This document shows positions 55,185 to 63,776 of a stretch of DNA of 64,000 nt, piece by piece. The DNA comes from Phycisphaerales bacterium PN19_bin_20 (GTDB lineage Bacteria > Planctomycetota > Phycisphaerae > Phycisphaerales > UBA1924), in the NCBI GenBank assembly GCA_021173225.1, contig JAJOLK010000006.1:94251-158250 (forward strand), in the 5' to 3' direction. The notes beneath the pieces were generated by a model. It worked only from the letters and a program-made list of their open reading frames with translations, searched no databases and was not told the DNA's origin. A program made the position numbers and the translations under genes. The first letter of the stretch is position 1, and every line of letters begins with the position of its first letter.

Positions 55185-57362
55185 ATGAGCAGTTGCGCTG
55201 GCGTGCTTGGGCGGCGGACCGTTGGACGTTTGATGCTGGCGGGGCTGGCTCTCGCGGGCGCAGCGGGCACGCCCACAGCACGCGCCGACGAGGGCATGTG
55301 GCTGCTGAACGACCCCCCCACCACCATCATCCAAGATCGGCACGGCGTGACGCTGACGCCCGAGTTCTTGGCCAAGGCCCAGCGGGCGGCGGTCAACGTC
55401 GGGGCGTCGGGGGCGTTTGTCTCGGCGCGCGGGCTGGTGATGACGAACCACCACGTGGCGACTGGCGCGCTGCAAGACCTGAGCACGCCCAGGCGCGACC
55501 TGCTGGCCAACGGGTTCTTTGCGAGGGCGCCCGAAGAGGAGCTTCAGATCCCCGGCGGGCGCGTGAGTGTGCTTGAGCGGATCGTGGACGTGACCGAGCG
55601 GATCGCGCAGGCCGAGGCGCGCGTGCGCGAGGCCGCGGGCAAGGCGAGCACCCCGCCTGAGGCTTCGGCGGTGCAGGCGGCGATCGCTGCCGCGGTGCGG
55701 GCTGAGGGCAGCGCCATCGAGCGTGAGCTGGGCGTTGAGGCGGGCGAGAGCGTGCCGGACACGAGGGTGCGGTGCCGGATTGTGACGCTCTTTGGCGGTG
55801 CGCTGACGCACGCGTACATCGTGAGAGACTTTACCGACGTGCGGCTGGTATTTGCGCCCGAGAAGGCCGCGGGGTTCTTTGGTGGCGATACCGACAACTT
55901 TGAGTTCCCGCGGTTCGCCTTTGACGCGGCGTTCTACCGCGTGTACAGCGGTGGCAAGCCCTACGTGCCAGCGGCGTACTTCCCCTTCAGCGCCGCGGGT
56001 GCCAGCGAGGGCGAGCTGGTGATGGTCTTTGGGCACCCGGGGCGGACGCAGCGCGGGCTGACGGTCGAGGACGTGAGGTTTCGGCGTGACGTCGAGCTGC
56101 CGGCGACGCTCGCTTCGCTCTGGCGCGCCGAGAGCTCGCTGCGGACGTTCATGGGGCGCGGGCCCGAGCAGGCGCGGATCGCGCAAAGCGATCTGTTCGG
56201 CGTGGCCAACTCGCGCAAGGCCGTGACTGGTCAGCTCGCGGGCCTGCTGGACGGCGCAACCATCGACGCGATGACGCGCCGAGAGGACCAGCTTCAGCGG
56301 GCTGTGCTGGGCGACGACGGCTGGCGCGGGCGCTGGGGCGACGCGTGGGAGGATCTGTCGCAGCTTGCTGGGCGGCGCGTGGCGTGGCACGGGCGCTGGA
56401 TGCTGATCCGCCGCGGAATGCGCAGCGACGTGGCCGACTTTGGTCAGAGCCTGCACCGCTACGCCGGGCAGTTGCCGCTAGCGGATGAGCGGCGGTACGA
56501 GGAGTTTCGCGCTGGCGCGCTGCCGGGGTGGAAGCGGCGCGTGCTGGCGGAGGTGCCGGTGGATGCGGCCTTCGAGCGACACCAGCTCGCGTCGATGCTC
56601 AGCGAAATCTGCGAGCGGCTTGGCGCGGACGACCCGCTGGCCAAGGCGCTGCTGAACGGCAAGGCCCCGCGGGATCGCGCGGCAGAGGTCATCGCGGGCT
56701 CGACGCTCGGTGATGCGAAGGTCCGCGCGGCGCTGATTGAGGGCGGGCCCGAGGCGATCAACGCGAGCGCAGACCCGGCGCTGGTGCTGGCGCGGGCGAT
56801 GGAGCCGTTCTACGCCGAGCTGCGCAAGCTGCAAGATGAGCAGGTCGAGCCGGTAGAGCGGGCCGCGTACGCAAAGGTCGCGGCGGCTCGCTTTGCGATG
56901 GCGCAGCGCGAGGGCGGCGGACAGGTCTACCCCGACGCAACCGGCACGCTGCGGCTCTCCTTCGGCGTGGTGAAGGGGTACCGCGAGCCGGACGGCACGG
57001 CGGTGCCGGCGTTCACGACCATCGGGGGCACTTTCGAACGAGCAAAGCTGATGGCGGGGATCGAGGGCTTTGTGCTGCCCGCGAGCTGGGCGAAGGCGGA
57101 GTCAACGGTGAACAAGGCGACGGCGTTCAACTTTGTGTGCGACGCGGACATCATCGGGGGTAACAGCGGCTCGCCGGTGGTCAACATCAAGGGCGAGGTC
57201 GTCGGGCTGATCTTCGACGGGAACATCCAGTCGCTGCGGGGGGCGTTTGTCTATGACAGCGAGCGGAACCGCGCGGTAAGCGTGGACAGCCGTGCGATCG
57301 TCGAGCTGCTGCGAAGCGTGTACGGGGCGGGCGCGCTGGCCGATGAGCTTCAGGGTCGGTGA
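55185..57362 (+). CDS. S46 family dipeptidyl-peptidase (DPP7/DPP11-like)
   Basis: Secreted or periplasmic serine exopeptidase releasing N-terminal dipeptides. A signal peptide (about 1-35, ending ARADEG) precedes GMWLLNDPP. The triad is visible: His in GLVMTNHHVATGAL near 88, Asp in GGDTDNFEFPRFAFD near 234, and Ser in DIIGGNSGSPVVN near 667. The helical cap domain lies between. The specificity region GLIFDGNIQSLRGAF near 680 has Gly where DPP11 has Arg, so acidic-residue preference is not expected. Length 725 is typical. S46 enzymes are mostly known from Bacteroidetes and some Proteobacteria. Confidence 0.9.
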   Translation: MSSCAGVLGRRTVGRLMLAGLALAGAAGTPTARADEGMWLLNDPPTTIIQDRHGVTLTPEFLAKAQRAAVNVGASGAFVSARGLVMTNHHVATGALQDLSTPRRDLLANGFFARAPEEELQIPGGRVSVLERIVDVTERIAQAEARVREAAGKASTPPEASAVQAAIAAAVRAEGSAIERELGVEAGESVPDTRVRCRIVTLFGGALTHAYIVRDFTDVRLVFAPEKAAGFFGGDTDNFEFPRFAFDAAFYRVYSGGKPYVPAAYFPFSAAGASEGELVMVFGHPGRTQRGLTVEDVRFRRDVELPATLASLWRAESSLRTFMGRGPEQARIAQSDLFGVANSRKAVTGQLAGLLDGATIDAMTRREDQLQRAVLGDDGWRGRWGDAWEDLSQLAGRRVAWHGRWMLIRRGMRSDVADFGQSLHRYAGQLPLADERRYEEFRAGALPGWKRRVLAEVPVDAAFERHQLASMLSEICERLGADDPLAKALLNGKAPRDRAAEVIAGSTLGDAKVRAALIEGGPEAINASADPALVLARAMEPFYAELRKLQDEQVEPVERAAYAKVAAARFAMAQREGGGQVYPDATGTLRLSFGVVKGYREPDGTAVPAFTTIGGTFERAKLMAGIEGFVLPASWAKAESTVNKATAFNFVCDADIIGGNSGSPVVNIKGEVVGLIFDGNIQSLRGAFVYDSERNRAVSVDSRAIVELLRSVYGAGALADELQGR

Positions 57363-57369
57363 ACTTTTG

Positions 57370-57380
57370 CGTGGGAGTAC
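57370..57380 (+). repeat. Partial copy of the shared intergenic motif
   Basis: CGTGGGAGTAC after a TTTT run, matching 11 bases of the motif at 10379-10392 and 63205-63218. Confidence 0.5.
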
Positions 57381-57413
57381 GCGCGGACATTCGCGCGGAC
57401 AGTGCGACGGCGG

Positions 57414-59270
57414 TCACTCGGCGGGCAGTGTGATGCTGAACTGAGTGCCAAGCCCGGGCGTTGATTGCAGCGCGATGGTCCCGCCGTGCTCTTCGATGTA
57501 GCGCCGCGTGGTGGGCAGCCCGAGCCCTGTGCCGCCGGCTTTGGTGGTGAAGTAGGGTCGGAAGACCTTGTCGATGTTGTCGGGGGCGATGCCCGGACCA
57601 GTGTCGATCACGTCGATGATCACGCCGGGGTTGGTGCCGCTGGGCAGGTTGCCGAGCTTTGACTGTGCGCGAGCCGACTGGACGCGCGAAGCCTGGGCCC
57701 GAGCAGACTGGCCCCGCGCAGACTGGCCCCGCGCAGACTGGGCACTTACAGGCTGGGGGCGGGCGCGCAAGATGACCTCGCCCTTGGATGGCGCGGGCTG
57801 CGTCGCCGTGCCCTGCGGGTGCATCGGCACCGGGCCACCCACGGCCTGCACGGCGTTGAGCAGCAGGTTGAGCAGGGCCTGCTTGAGCAGGCGTTCATCG
57901 GCAAGGACCACCAGCGGCTGCTCGGGCGCGTCAAGCCTCAGCCGGACGCCGGCGCGCTGGGCCTCGGGGGTCAGAAAGTCGACCATCTCAATCAGCACCT
58001 CGCGGATGTCGAGCGGACGTTTGTCAAGCCGGACGTTGCCGGCGTAGTCGAGGAAGTCTTGCAAGATGCCGCGGAGCCGCTCGCTCTCACGGCGCAGCGC
58101 GCCCGTGCGTGAGCGCAGGCGTGCCTTGACGGGCTGATCGTCGGGGAGTTCATCGACGGCCTCCGCAATGAGCTGGGCGTTGAGCCCCAGGGTGCTCAGG
58201 GGGTTCTTGATCTCGTGGGCCAGCCCGCCGGTCATGCTGCCCAGCTCGGCGAGGCGCTCGTTCTGGCGTGCGCGAAGGTCTTCGTGTTGGCGCTGCCGTG
58301 CGCTGCGGCGCAGGTAAGCGCGGGTCAGCAGCGCGCCGGCGAGCGCGCCAAGGGCCAGCGCGCCGGCAACGCCAAGCAAAATGGTCGCGCCGCTCACGGG
58401 TGATGATTGGTCATCGCCAGAATCGGCGGCGGGCGTGACGGCGGGACTCACCGCGGGCTGCTGCAGCGGCGCGGGCAAGCGTGCGGCGTCAGGATCGGGC
58501 CTGCTTGCGGAGGTGTTTCGTGGGCCGACGCGCTCCTGCTCGGACCCCTCATTAGCAGGGCGAATCTGAAGCTCAAGGGGTTGCACTTTGACCGTCGGGT
58601 CGAAGGCGGGTGTGACGCCGGCGCTTCCGCGCGGCAGGCCCCGAGCGCTGCCACTAGGCACCGCCCGGTAGACGTTGTAGACGTGGCGGATACGGAGCTC
58701 TGTGCTCGAGCCGGGGGCTCCGACCCACCGCAGCACGCTGACACGGTCGGACCCGTGGGCGTAAAGCTCAGCCCAGGCTTGAATCGCGCGCGAGTGAAGC
58801 CTGCGGCCGTCGCTGCCCAGCGGCGGGGGGCCGGGGTGCTCGAGGGCGCTGAGGGCGGCGATCCGCTCAACGTAGTCGTCGGGCGCGGCGAGAGTCCAGT
58901 CGTGGGGCGTCGCCGTGACCTTGCTTTGGCCCAGGGTGAGGTGCCAGGATTGCTGGGAAAAGTTGCGGTTGGTGATCAACAGCGCGTGCTGAACGAGCGT
59001 CGCACCTCCGGCGGAGTCGATCAGCTTGGCACCGCTCGCCTCGCGCGGAAAGACCAGAAAGCCAAAGTCCGCGGGCACCGTGGTCCGCGCGTCGGCGTCC
59101 CAGCGCATCACGGCTGGGGCCCGTGGACCGCCGATGACCCCGGTGAGCACCAGCGTGCCCCCGAGCAGCACGACGGCGGCGCACGCGATCACGGCCCGCC
59201 TCAGCAGGCGTCGGGCCGGGTCGGCGCGGGGCGTGACGGCCCTCGTCAACGTGGACGGATCAGCACTCAT
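57414..59270 (-). CDS. Sensor histidine kinase with a repeat insertion in the ATPase domain
   Basis: TM1 (about 25-47), an extracytoplasmic region of about 220 residues I do not recognise, a Pro/Ser-rich stretch, TM2 (about 293-315), then HisKA with the phospho-His in MTGGLAHEIKNPLSTLGL near 346 and an ATPase domain: LLNLLLNAVQAVGG (N box), VIDTGPGIAPDNIDKVFRPYFTTK (G1/F) and GTGLGLPTTRRYIEEHGG (G2). Between N and G1 boxes sits a pentapeptide-type insertion (Gln-Ser-Ala-Arg rich) of about 45 residues, encoded by a 15-nt tandem repeat. The ATG at 59270 avoids overlap with the cold-shock gene. No adjacent response regulator. Confidence 0.85.
   Translation of the reverse strand: MSADPSTLTRAVTPRADPARRLLRRAVIACAAVVLLGGTLVLTGVIGGPRAPAVMRWDADARTTVPADFGFLVFPREASGAKLIDSAGGATLVQHALLITNRNFSQQSWHLTLGQSKVTATPHDWTLAAPDDYVERIAALSALEHPGPPPLGSDGRRLHSRAIQAWAELYAHGSDRVSVLRWVGAPGSSTELRIRHVYNVYRAVPSGSARGLPRGSAGVTPAFDPTVKVQPLELQIRPANEGSEQERVGPRNTSASRPDPDAARLPAPLQQPAVSPAVTPAADSGDDQSSPVSGATILLGVAGALALGALAGALLTRAYLRRSARQRQHEDLRARQNERLAELGSMTGGLAHEIKNPLSTLGLNAQLIAEAVDELPDDQPVKARLRSRTGALRRESERLRGILQDFLDYAGNVRLDKRPLDIREVLIEMVDFLTPEAQRAGVRLRLDAPEQPLVVLADERLLKQALLNLLLNAVQAVGGPVPMHPQGTATQPAPSKGEVILRARPQPVSAQSARGQSARGQSARAQASRVQSARAQSKLGNLPSGTNPGVIIDVIDTGPGIAPDNIDKVFRPYFTTKAGGTGLGLPTTRRYIEEHGGTIALQSTPGLGTQFSITLPAE
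57661..57765 (-). repeat. 15-nt tandem repeat inside the kinase ATPase domain
   Basis: Seven degenerate copies of a GACTGGCCCCGCGCA unit (plus-strand reading), two of them identical, encode the Arg-x-Gln-Ser-Ala repeats of the insertion. Confidence 0.85.
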
Positions 59271-59442
59271 TGATTTCAAGCGTTCAGCGCAGGCGTGCGA
59301 GAGCTTACGCGGATTCTCGCTCACACCTTTGCTCGCAATCCGAGCCAACGTCGAAGTGGCCAAGACGCACACGGAGCGTGGGGGTACCAAGACAAGCGAA
59401 ATCAAGCGTGCCCAGTGCTCGTGACGGGCGGCTTGCGAGCCG

Positions 59443-59829
59443 TTACCGGCGTGGCGTGCGGGGGTAGTGGCGGCGGACGGCGGGGTCGCCTTCGTCAACC
59501 CGAACCACCCGCGTGGCCGACCAGCCCTTGTCGCTGCGTTCCGCGTCGTACAGCACACGCGAGCCGTCTTTGAGGACGCGGAATCCATCGCCAGCGATGC
59601 GTGAGAAGTGGGCAAAGATGTCTTGCCCCGCGGGCCCGACGATAAAGCCGAAACCCTTCTTGGGGTCGAACCACTTGACGCTGCCCTCAACATTCGTGAT
59701 GCGGTCCGCGGTCACGATCGCCTCGGGCCTTTGGGCGGGGCTGGTCCCCGTGAACGTGTTGCTGGAAATCGAGGGGCTGGCGCTGTTGGTCTGCGCCGTG
59801 CCAGAGATATTTTCGCTCTCGGTAGTCAT
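59443..59829 (-). CDS. Cold-shock domain protein
   Basis: A single-strand RNA/DNA-binding CSD lies at about residues 45-110: GSVKWFDPKKGFGFIVGPAGQDIFAHFSRI contains both RNP motifs (KGFGFI and DIFAHF). A Ser/Thr/Asn-rich N-terminal extension of about 40 residues and a basic tail (RRHYPRTPRR) enlarge it to 128 residues; most CspA proteins have about 70. It may act as an RNA chaperone or translation factor. The ATG has AAGG 11 nt upstream. The 357 nt above it hold no gene and probably its leader. Confidence 0.92.
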   Translation of the reverse strand: MTTESENISGTAQTNSASPSISSNTFTGTSPAQRPEAIVTADRITNVEGSVKWFDPKKGFGFIVGPAGQDIFAHFSRIAGDGFRVLKDGSRVLYDAERSDKGWSATRVVRVDEGDPAVRRHYPRTPRR

Positions 59830-60082
59830 ACGAATTGCTGCCTTAAGAGGCCCTGCTCAGATGGCCGCCCCGACGGCGTCCCAGACGCGCGTGGCATTAC
59901 GCACCACGCCGCCCATTGCAGCATACCTGAGATTGGCAAGTCACGTCGCATAATTGCGGTCAAGATCGACGATTTTCCACGCAAATGGGGCGACTGCCGA
60001 GGGTTTTAATCATAACGCTCAAGGCAGTGGTGCGCGGAAAGGGCCGACCGTTCATCAGGATTGCTGTTTCAACAAAGGCTCT
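59830..60082 (-). other. Gene-free stretch upstream of the cold-shock gene
   Basis: No credible reading frame on either strand. It should contain the cold-shock promoter and leader; TATGCT at 59920-59925 (minus strand) is a possible -10 without a matching -35, giving a leader near 85 nt. Confidence 0.35.
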
Positions 60083-60120
60083 CAGAACAAAACAAGGGCC
60101 GGGCATGAGCCCGACCCTTG
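60083..60120 (-). terminator. Intrinsic terminator of pnp
   Basis: CAAGGGCCGGGC (60093-60104) pairs with GCCCGACCCTTG (60109-60120) with one mismatch and an ATGA loop. Read on the minus strand it is followed by TTTTGTTCTG. It lies 66 nt past the pnp stop. Confidence 0.9.
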
Positions 60121-60186
60121 GACAATCATCGAAATTGCATGGGCTCTTAAGGTTGGCCTCAACGGGCGACCGCTCAAGCCCTCGCC

Positions 60187-62382
60187 TCAGTTGCTCGAGC
60201 CGGCGGGCTGGCTGGTGATGGTCGCGGCGTTGGCGGCAGCGCCGGCGGCCTCGTCACGCATGGCGGCCTTGCGAGACAGCTTGATGCGGCCCTGCTCATC
60301 GATCAGGATGACCTTGACCTTGACCATGTCGCCGATCTTGACCACGTCAGCCACGGCCTTGACGAACCCGTCGGCCAGCTCAGAGATGTGGCACATCCCG
60401 TCGGTGCCTGGGACGAGCTCGACGAAGGCACCGAAGTCCTTCATGCTGACGATCTTGCCGAGATAGACGGTCCCGACCTTGATCTCTTCGCAGAGGGCCT
60501 CGATCTCGGCACGGGCGGCGGCGATGGTCTCGCCGTTGGGGCTGGCCAGGACGACCTTGCCGTCGTCCTCGACATCGATGGAGATGCCGTACTTCTCTTG
60601 CAGGCCACGGATGACCTTGCCGCCGGGGCCGATGAGCTTGCCGATCTTCTCGGGGTTGATCTGGATGGTGACTAGGCGCGGGGCGTTGGGCGAGATCTCG
60701 GGGCGGGGCTTGGCGATCGTCCGCTCCATGATGTCGATGATCTCGATGCGTCCCACGCGGGCCTGCTCGAAGACGCGGACGACCTGCTCTAGGACGATGC
60801 CGCGGGCCTTGAGGTCAAGCTGGATGCCGGTGATGCCGTCACGGGTGCCCGAGACCTTAAAGTCCATGTCGCCGAAGAAGTCCTCTTCACCGATGATGTC
60901 GGTGACGAAGACCTCGTTGTTGCCGTCGTCATCGGTAAAGCGGCCGACGCTGATGCCGGCGCAGGTGGCCTTGATGGGTACGCCCGCGTCCATGAGCGCG
61001 AGGCAACCGCCGCAGACGCTGGCCATGCTCGACGAGCCGTTGGACTCGGTGATATCGCTGACCACGCGGACGGTGTAGGGGAAGTCTGCCGGGCTGGGGA
61101 GGATGGCCAGGAGGCTTCGCTCGGCGAGGGCGCCGTGGCCAATCTCGCGACGGCCCGGAGCCATGATGCGCTTGACCTCACCGGTAGAGAAGGGCGGGAA
61201 GTTGTAGTGCAGCATGAACTTCTTGCTGTACTCGGGCAGGAGCCCGTCAACGATCTGCTCGTCCTTGCCGGTGCCGAGGGTGACAGAGATGAGGCTCTGC
61301 GTCTCGCCGCGCTGGAAGAAGGCGGAGCCGTGGGTGCGCGCGAAGACGCCAACCTCGCAGGTGATGGGGCGGATCTGTGTGGCGTTGCGGCCGTCGGCGC
61401 GAACCTTGCTGGTGGCGATCAGGCGGCGTGTGACCTTCTCTTCAAGGCGCTTATACGCGTCCTTGGCGAGGTTGCGGGCCTTGTTGCTGTCAGCCCACTG
61501 CCCGTACGTGCCGTCGGTCTTGACGACAAAGTGCGTGTCAAGGGTCTCTTTGCGGAGCTTGTCGACGGCTTCGTGGCGGTCCTTCTTGCCCTTGATCTGG
61601 CGGGCGGTGACCATCTTGGCCTCGGCGGCGACTCGGACCTTCTCGGTGATCTCGGGGGTCGGCAGGAAGAGGTCGCCAATGACCTTGGGCACGCCGGCCT
61701 TGGCCTGCAGCTCATCAATCAGAGAGAGCAGCTCGGCGACATGGTCCTGGCCGAACTTGATGGCGGCAACGACGTCGGCCTCGGGAAGTTCGGCGGCGCC
61801 GACCTCGATCATGTTCAGCCCGTCCTTGTGGCCCGAGAGGACCAAATCAAGGTCGCTGAACTCCATCTGGCTGGTCGTGGGGTTGCAGACAAGCTGGGCA
61901 CCGGCGTCGGTGTAGATGCGGGCGACGCGGACGGTCGCGATGGGCCCCTCGAAGGGAATGTCGCTGATGGCTAGGGCGGCGCTGGCAGCGGTGCCGGCGA
62001 GCACGTCGCTGTCATTCTCCTGGTCGTGGCTCATGACGAAACACTGGACCAGCACTTCGTCGTAGTACCCGTCGGGGAAGAGCGGACGGATCGGGCGATC
62101 GATCATCCGCATCGTGAGGGTTTCCTTCTCGTTTGGCGGGCCTTCGCGCTTTTTGAACCCGCCGGGGAACTTGCCCGCGGCGCTGGTCTTCTCGCGGTAG
62201 TCGATGGTCAGGCCCAGGAAGTCGGGCATCTCGTTGCGAGACTTGCCACGGACGACCGCAGCGAGCACGGTGGTGCCGCCGTAGGTCAGCATGACGGCTG
62301 CGCCGGCGAGCTTGGCAACCTTCCCGGTTTCGATGGTGAGCGTCCGCCCGGCAAACTGGCGGGAAACGACAACGTGCGGCAT
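60187..62382 (-). CDS. pnp: Polyribonucleotide nucleotidyltransferase (PNPase)
   Basis: Trimeric 3'-5' phosphorolytic exoribonuclease. The first RNase PH domain opens GRTLTIETGKVAKLAGAAV and contains KREGPPNEKETLTMRMIDRPIRPLFPDGY near 90. The second contains FFQRGETQSLISVTLGT near 370, SNGSSSMASVCGGCLALMDAGVP near 460 and EEDFFGDMDFKVSGT with catalytic Asp near 515. KH (KIGKLIGPGGKVIRGLQE near 585) and S1 (GTVYLGKIVSMKDFGAFVELVPG near 650) domains follow. 731 residues is normal. The ATG at 62382 has AAAGGG 9 nt upstream. Downstream of rpsO, as in many bacteria. Confidence 0.97.
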   Translation of the reverse strand: MPHVVVSRQFAGRTLTIETGKVAKLAGAAVMLTYGGTTVLAAVVRGKSRNEMPDFLGLTIDYREKTSAAGKFPGGFKKREGPPNEKETLTMRMIDRPIRPLFPDGYYDEVLVQCFVMSHDQENDSDVLAGTAASAALAISDIPFEGPIATVRVARIYTDAGAQLVCNPTTSQMEFSDLDLVLSGHKDGLNMIEVGAAELPEADVVAAIKFGQDHVAELLSLIDELQAKAGVPKVIGDLFLPTPEITEKVRVAAEAKMVTARQIKGKKDRHEAVDKLRKETLDTHFVVKTDGTYGQWADSNKARNLAKDAYKRLEEKVTRRLIATSKVRADGRNATQIRPITCEVGVFARTHGSAFFQRGETQSLISVTLGTGKDEQIVDGLLPEYSKKFMLHYNFPPFSTGEVKRIMAPGRREIGHGALAERSLLAILPSPADFPYTVRVVSDITESNGSSSMASVCGGCLALMDAGVPIKATCAGISVGRFTDDDGNNEVFVTDIIGEEDFFGDMDFKVSGTRDGITGIQLDLKARGIVLEQVVRVFEQARVGRIEIIDIMERTIAKPRPEISPNAPRLVTIQINPEKIGKLIGPGGKVIRGLQEKYGISIDVEDDGKVVLASPNGETIAAARAEIEALCEEIKVGTVYLGKIVSMKDFGAFVELVPGTDGMCHISELADGFVKAVADVVKIGDMVKVKVILIDEQGRIKLSRKAAMRDEAAGAAANAATITSQPAGSSN

Positions 62383-62602
62383 ATGATGCCCTTTCTGAGC
62401 GTGCGGCGGGCGCACCCAAGGGTCATCGCGCAGGCGCCCACCAAAGGACCACGCGAAGGGGGCCTCGCATCACGCCCTGGGCAGAAGACACGGACGCGCT
62501 CGACGCTGGGCGCGACCGGCAGAGGCCGTGCGAGAGCGCGAGTGCGGCTGTGTCCACTGCCAACGGCAGAAACACTGGGACCCCGGTTTCCAATCGAACA
62601 AG

Positions 62603-62633
62603 CAAGCCCGGGCGCGGTTGGCACACGGGCTTG
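62603..62633 (-). terminator. Hairpin between rpsO and pnp
   Basis: A perfect 8-bp stem, CAAGCCCG (62603-62610) with CGGGCTTG (62626-62633), 15 nt past the rpsO stop. On the minus strand TTCGATT follows. It could be a partial terminator or a processing site as in other rpsO-pnp operons. Confidence 0.55.
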
Positions 62634-62647
62634 GTGGGTTTAGTGGC

Positions 62648-62917
62648 TTACTTGCGCAGGCCGAGCTTGCCGATAAGCTCGGTGTAGCGGGGCCGGTCAG
62701 TCGCGGCCAAGTAGCGCAACAGCCGGTTGCGCTTGGCAGCCATCATGACCAGCCCGCGGCGGCTATGGAAGTCTTTGCGGTGCTGCTTGAGGTGCTCGGC
62801 AAGATCGTTGATCCGCTCAGTGAGCAGGGCGATCTGGACAGCTGGGGAACCGGTGTCGGTCCCTGCCGTCTGATAGGTCTTGATGAGCTGGGTCTTGTGC
62901 TCGGCGCTGCTGGGCAT
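62648..62917 (-). CDS. rpsO: 30S ribosomal protein S15
   Basis: An 89-residue uS15: [47 protein letters not shown], then [28 protein letters not shown]. It binds the 16S central domain. S15 commonly represses its own mRNA by binding a leader structure; here a 17-nt perfect inverted repeat lies next to the ribosome-binding site. It precedes pnp, with a 265-nt gap containing a hairpin. Confidence 0.96.
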   Translation of the reverse strand: MPSSAEHKTQLIKTYQTAGTDTGSPAVQIALLTERINDLAEHLKQHRKDFHSRRGLVMMAAKRNRLLRYLAATDRPRYTELIGKLGLRK

Positions 62918-62932
62918 GAAGTCTGCTTCCTT

Positions 62933-62990
62933 CCGGGGCCCGGCCCCGGTTCTTGGTTAAGACATTAGGCGCTCTGGCGGGCGAGTTCAA
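62933..62990 (-). promoter_or_regulatory. rpsO promoter and leader stem
   Basis: Minus strand TTGAAC (62985-62990) and TAATGT (62962-62967) are 17 nt apart. The leader contains CCGGGGCC/GGCCCCGG (62933-62949), a perfect inverted repeat ending next to the GGAAGGA ribosome-binding site, a candidate S15 autoregulatory site. Confidence 0.55.
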
Positions 62991-63132
62991 CGTCGTGGAG
63001 CAAACTCCGAACCCGGGCATCGAGCGCGAGAGGTGGCCTCGACCGCGAGGCGGTGGCAGCAGCCATGATGGCCGAGTTGATGAGACGCCGCTAACCGGCC
63101 GTTGAGGCGTGAAAAAATCCCCTCATCGCCTC
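62991..63132. other. Gene-free stretch between divergent rpsO and lipoprotein units
   Basis: No supportable gene or strong repeat here. Frames open on the minus strand are shadows of the lipoprotein gene downstream. Confidence 0.4.
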
Positions 63133-63138
63133 TATTCT
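63133..63138 (+). promoter_or_regulatory. Candidate -10 of the leader and lipoprotein transcript
   Basis: TATTCT ends 5 nt before the ATG of a ten-codon frame at 63144. A weak TGAAAA lies 17 nt upstream. Confidence 0.45.
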
Positions 63139-63143
63139 TGGAC

Positions 63144-63176
63144 ATGCCACCTACGCAGGCTACCCTCAAAAGGTGA
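63144..63176 (+). CDS. Putative ten-residue leader peptide
   Basis: ATG to TGA encodes MPPTQATLKR. It begins at the position expected for a leaderless transcript and its stop codon touches the 5' arm of a terminator-like hairpin, an attenuator layout. Composition shows no amino-acid run. Coding status is a suggestion from position only. Confidence 0.35.
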   Translation: MPPTQATLKR

Positions 63177-63204
63177 GCCGGGCACTCGTGGGCCCGGCTG
63201 TTTT
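63176..63204 (+). terminator. Terminator-like hairpin in the lipoprotein leader
   Basis: AGCCGGGC (63176-63183) pairs perfectly with GCCCGGCT (63192-63199), 8-nt loop, followed by GTTTT. It lies between the putative leader peptide and the lipoprotein gene 18 nt further on. Confidence 0.7.
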
Positions 63205-63218
63205 CGTGGGAGTACTTA
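63205..63218 (+). repeat. Copy 2 of the shared 14-nt intergenic motif
   Basis: CGTGGGAGTACTTA, identical to 10379-10392. Here it directly follows the terminator T-run and its GGGAG could serve as the ribosome-binding site of the next gene. Confidence 0.6.
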
Positions 63219-63221
63219 AGT

Positions 63222-63776
63222 ATGAAGAGCATCATTAAAACGTCCGGTAAGCGTCCGATGGTCCTGACGACCCTGGCGGTCGCCGCCTTGGCGTCGGGCC
63301 TGGTGTTTGGCTGTGACGAGAAGAAGCCCACGACGGTGAGCAGCGCAGCGACCTCGGCCGGCAAGGCAATGGGCGACGCGGGCAAAGCTATGAGCGGGGC
63401 CGTGGGCGATGCCGCCAAGGGCGCTGGCGAAATGGCCAAGGGCGCGGGCGACGCGGTGGCCGGCGGCTTCGGGAAGATCAAGGCCGAAGGGACCAAGTGG
63501 GTGAGCGAGACGGTTGAGAAGCAGTGGCCCGAGGCGAAGAGGAGCCTCGAGACCATGGCCGCCAAGGTCGGAGATATCAAGGATAGCGCGACGCAGACGA
63601 AGGCGCAGGGCCTGGTAAGCCACCTGCAGGCGAGGGTGCCGCAGGTGGAGGGGCTAGTCAGCAGGCTTAAGACCGCCGGCGAGGGCGATTACAGCAGGGT
63701 GATGAGCGAGGCCAAGAGCATGTGGGACACGTTCGTCAGTAAGCTGGGTGAACTGAAGAAGCTGATCCCGAACTGA
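63222..63776 (+). CDS. Small helical lipoprotein of unknown function
   Basis: A signal sequence ends in the lipobox SGLVFGC (Cys at residue 31). The mature part begins with an Ala/Gly-rich amphipathic repeat (GKAMGDAGKAMSGAVGDAAKG, about 45-85), like the 11-residue helices of LEA or apolipoprotein-type proteins, and continues as a charged helical domain (about 88-184). It is 184 residues; no enzyme motif is seen. GGGAG lies 9 nt before the ATG. A stress or envelope role is only a guess. Confidence 0.8.
   Translation: MKSIIKTSGKRPMVLTTLAVAALASGLVFGCDEKKPTTVSSAATSAGKAMGDAGKAMSGAVGDAAKGAGEMAKGAGDAVAGGFGKIKAEGTKWVSETVEKQWPEAKRSLETMAAKVGDIKDSATQTKAQGLVSHLQARVPQVEGLVSRLKTAGEGDYSRVMSEAKSMWDTFVSKLGELKKLIPN

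Noticed and set aside
55137-56456. A 439-codon antisense frame over the S46 peptidase
   Set aside because: Shadow frame, His/Arg-rich, no motif; the sense strand contains the full catalytic triad.
61135-61974. Open frames on the plus strand across pnp
   Set aside because: Leu/Gly/Asp-biased translations opposite a highly conserved gene; no start signals.
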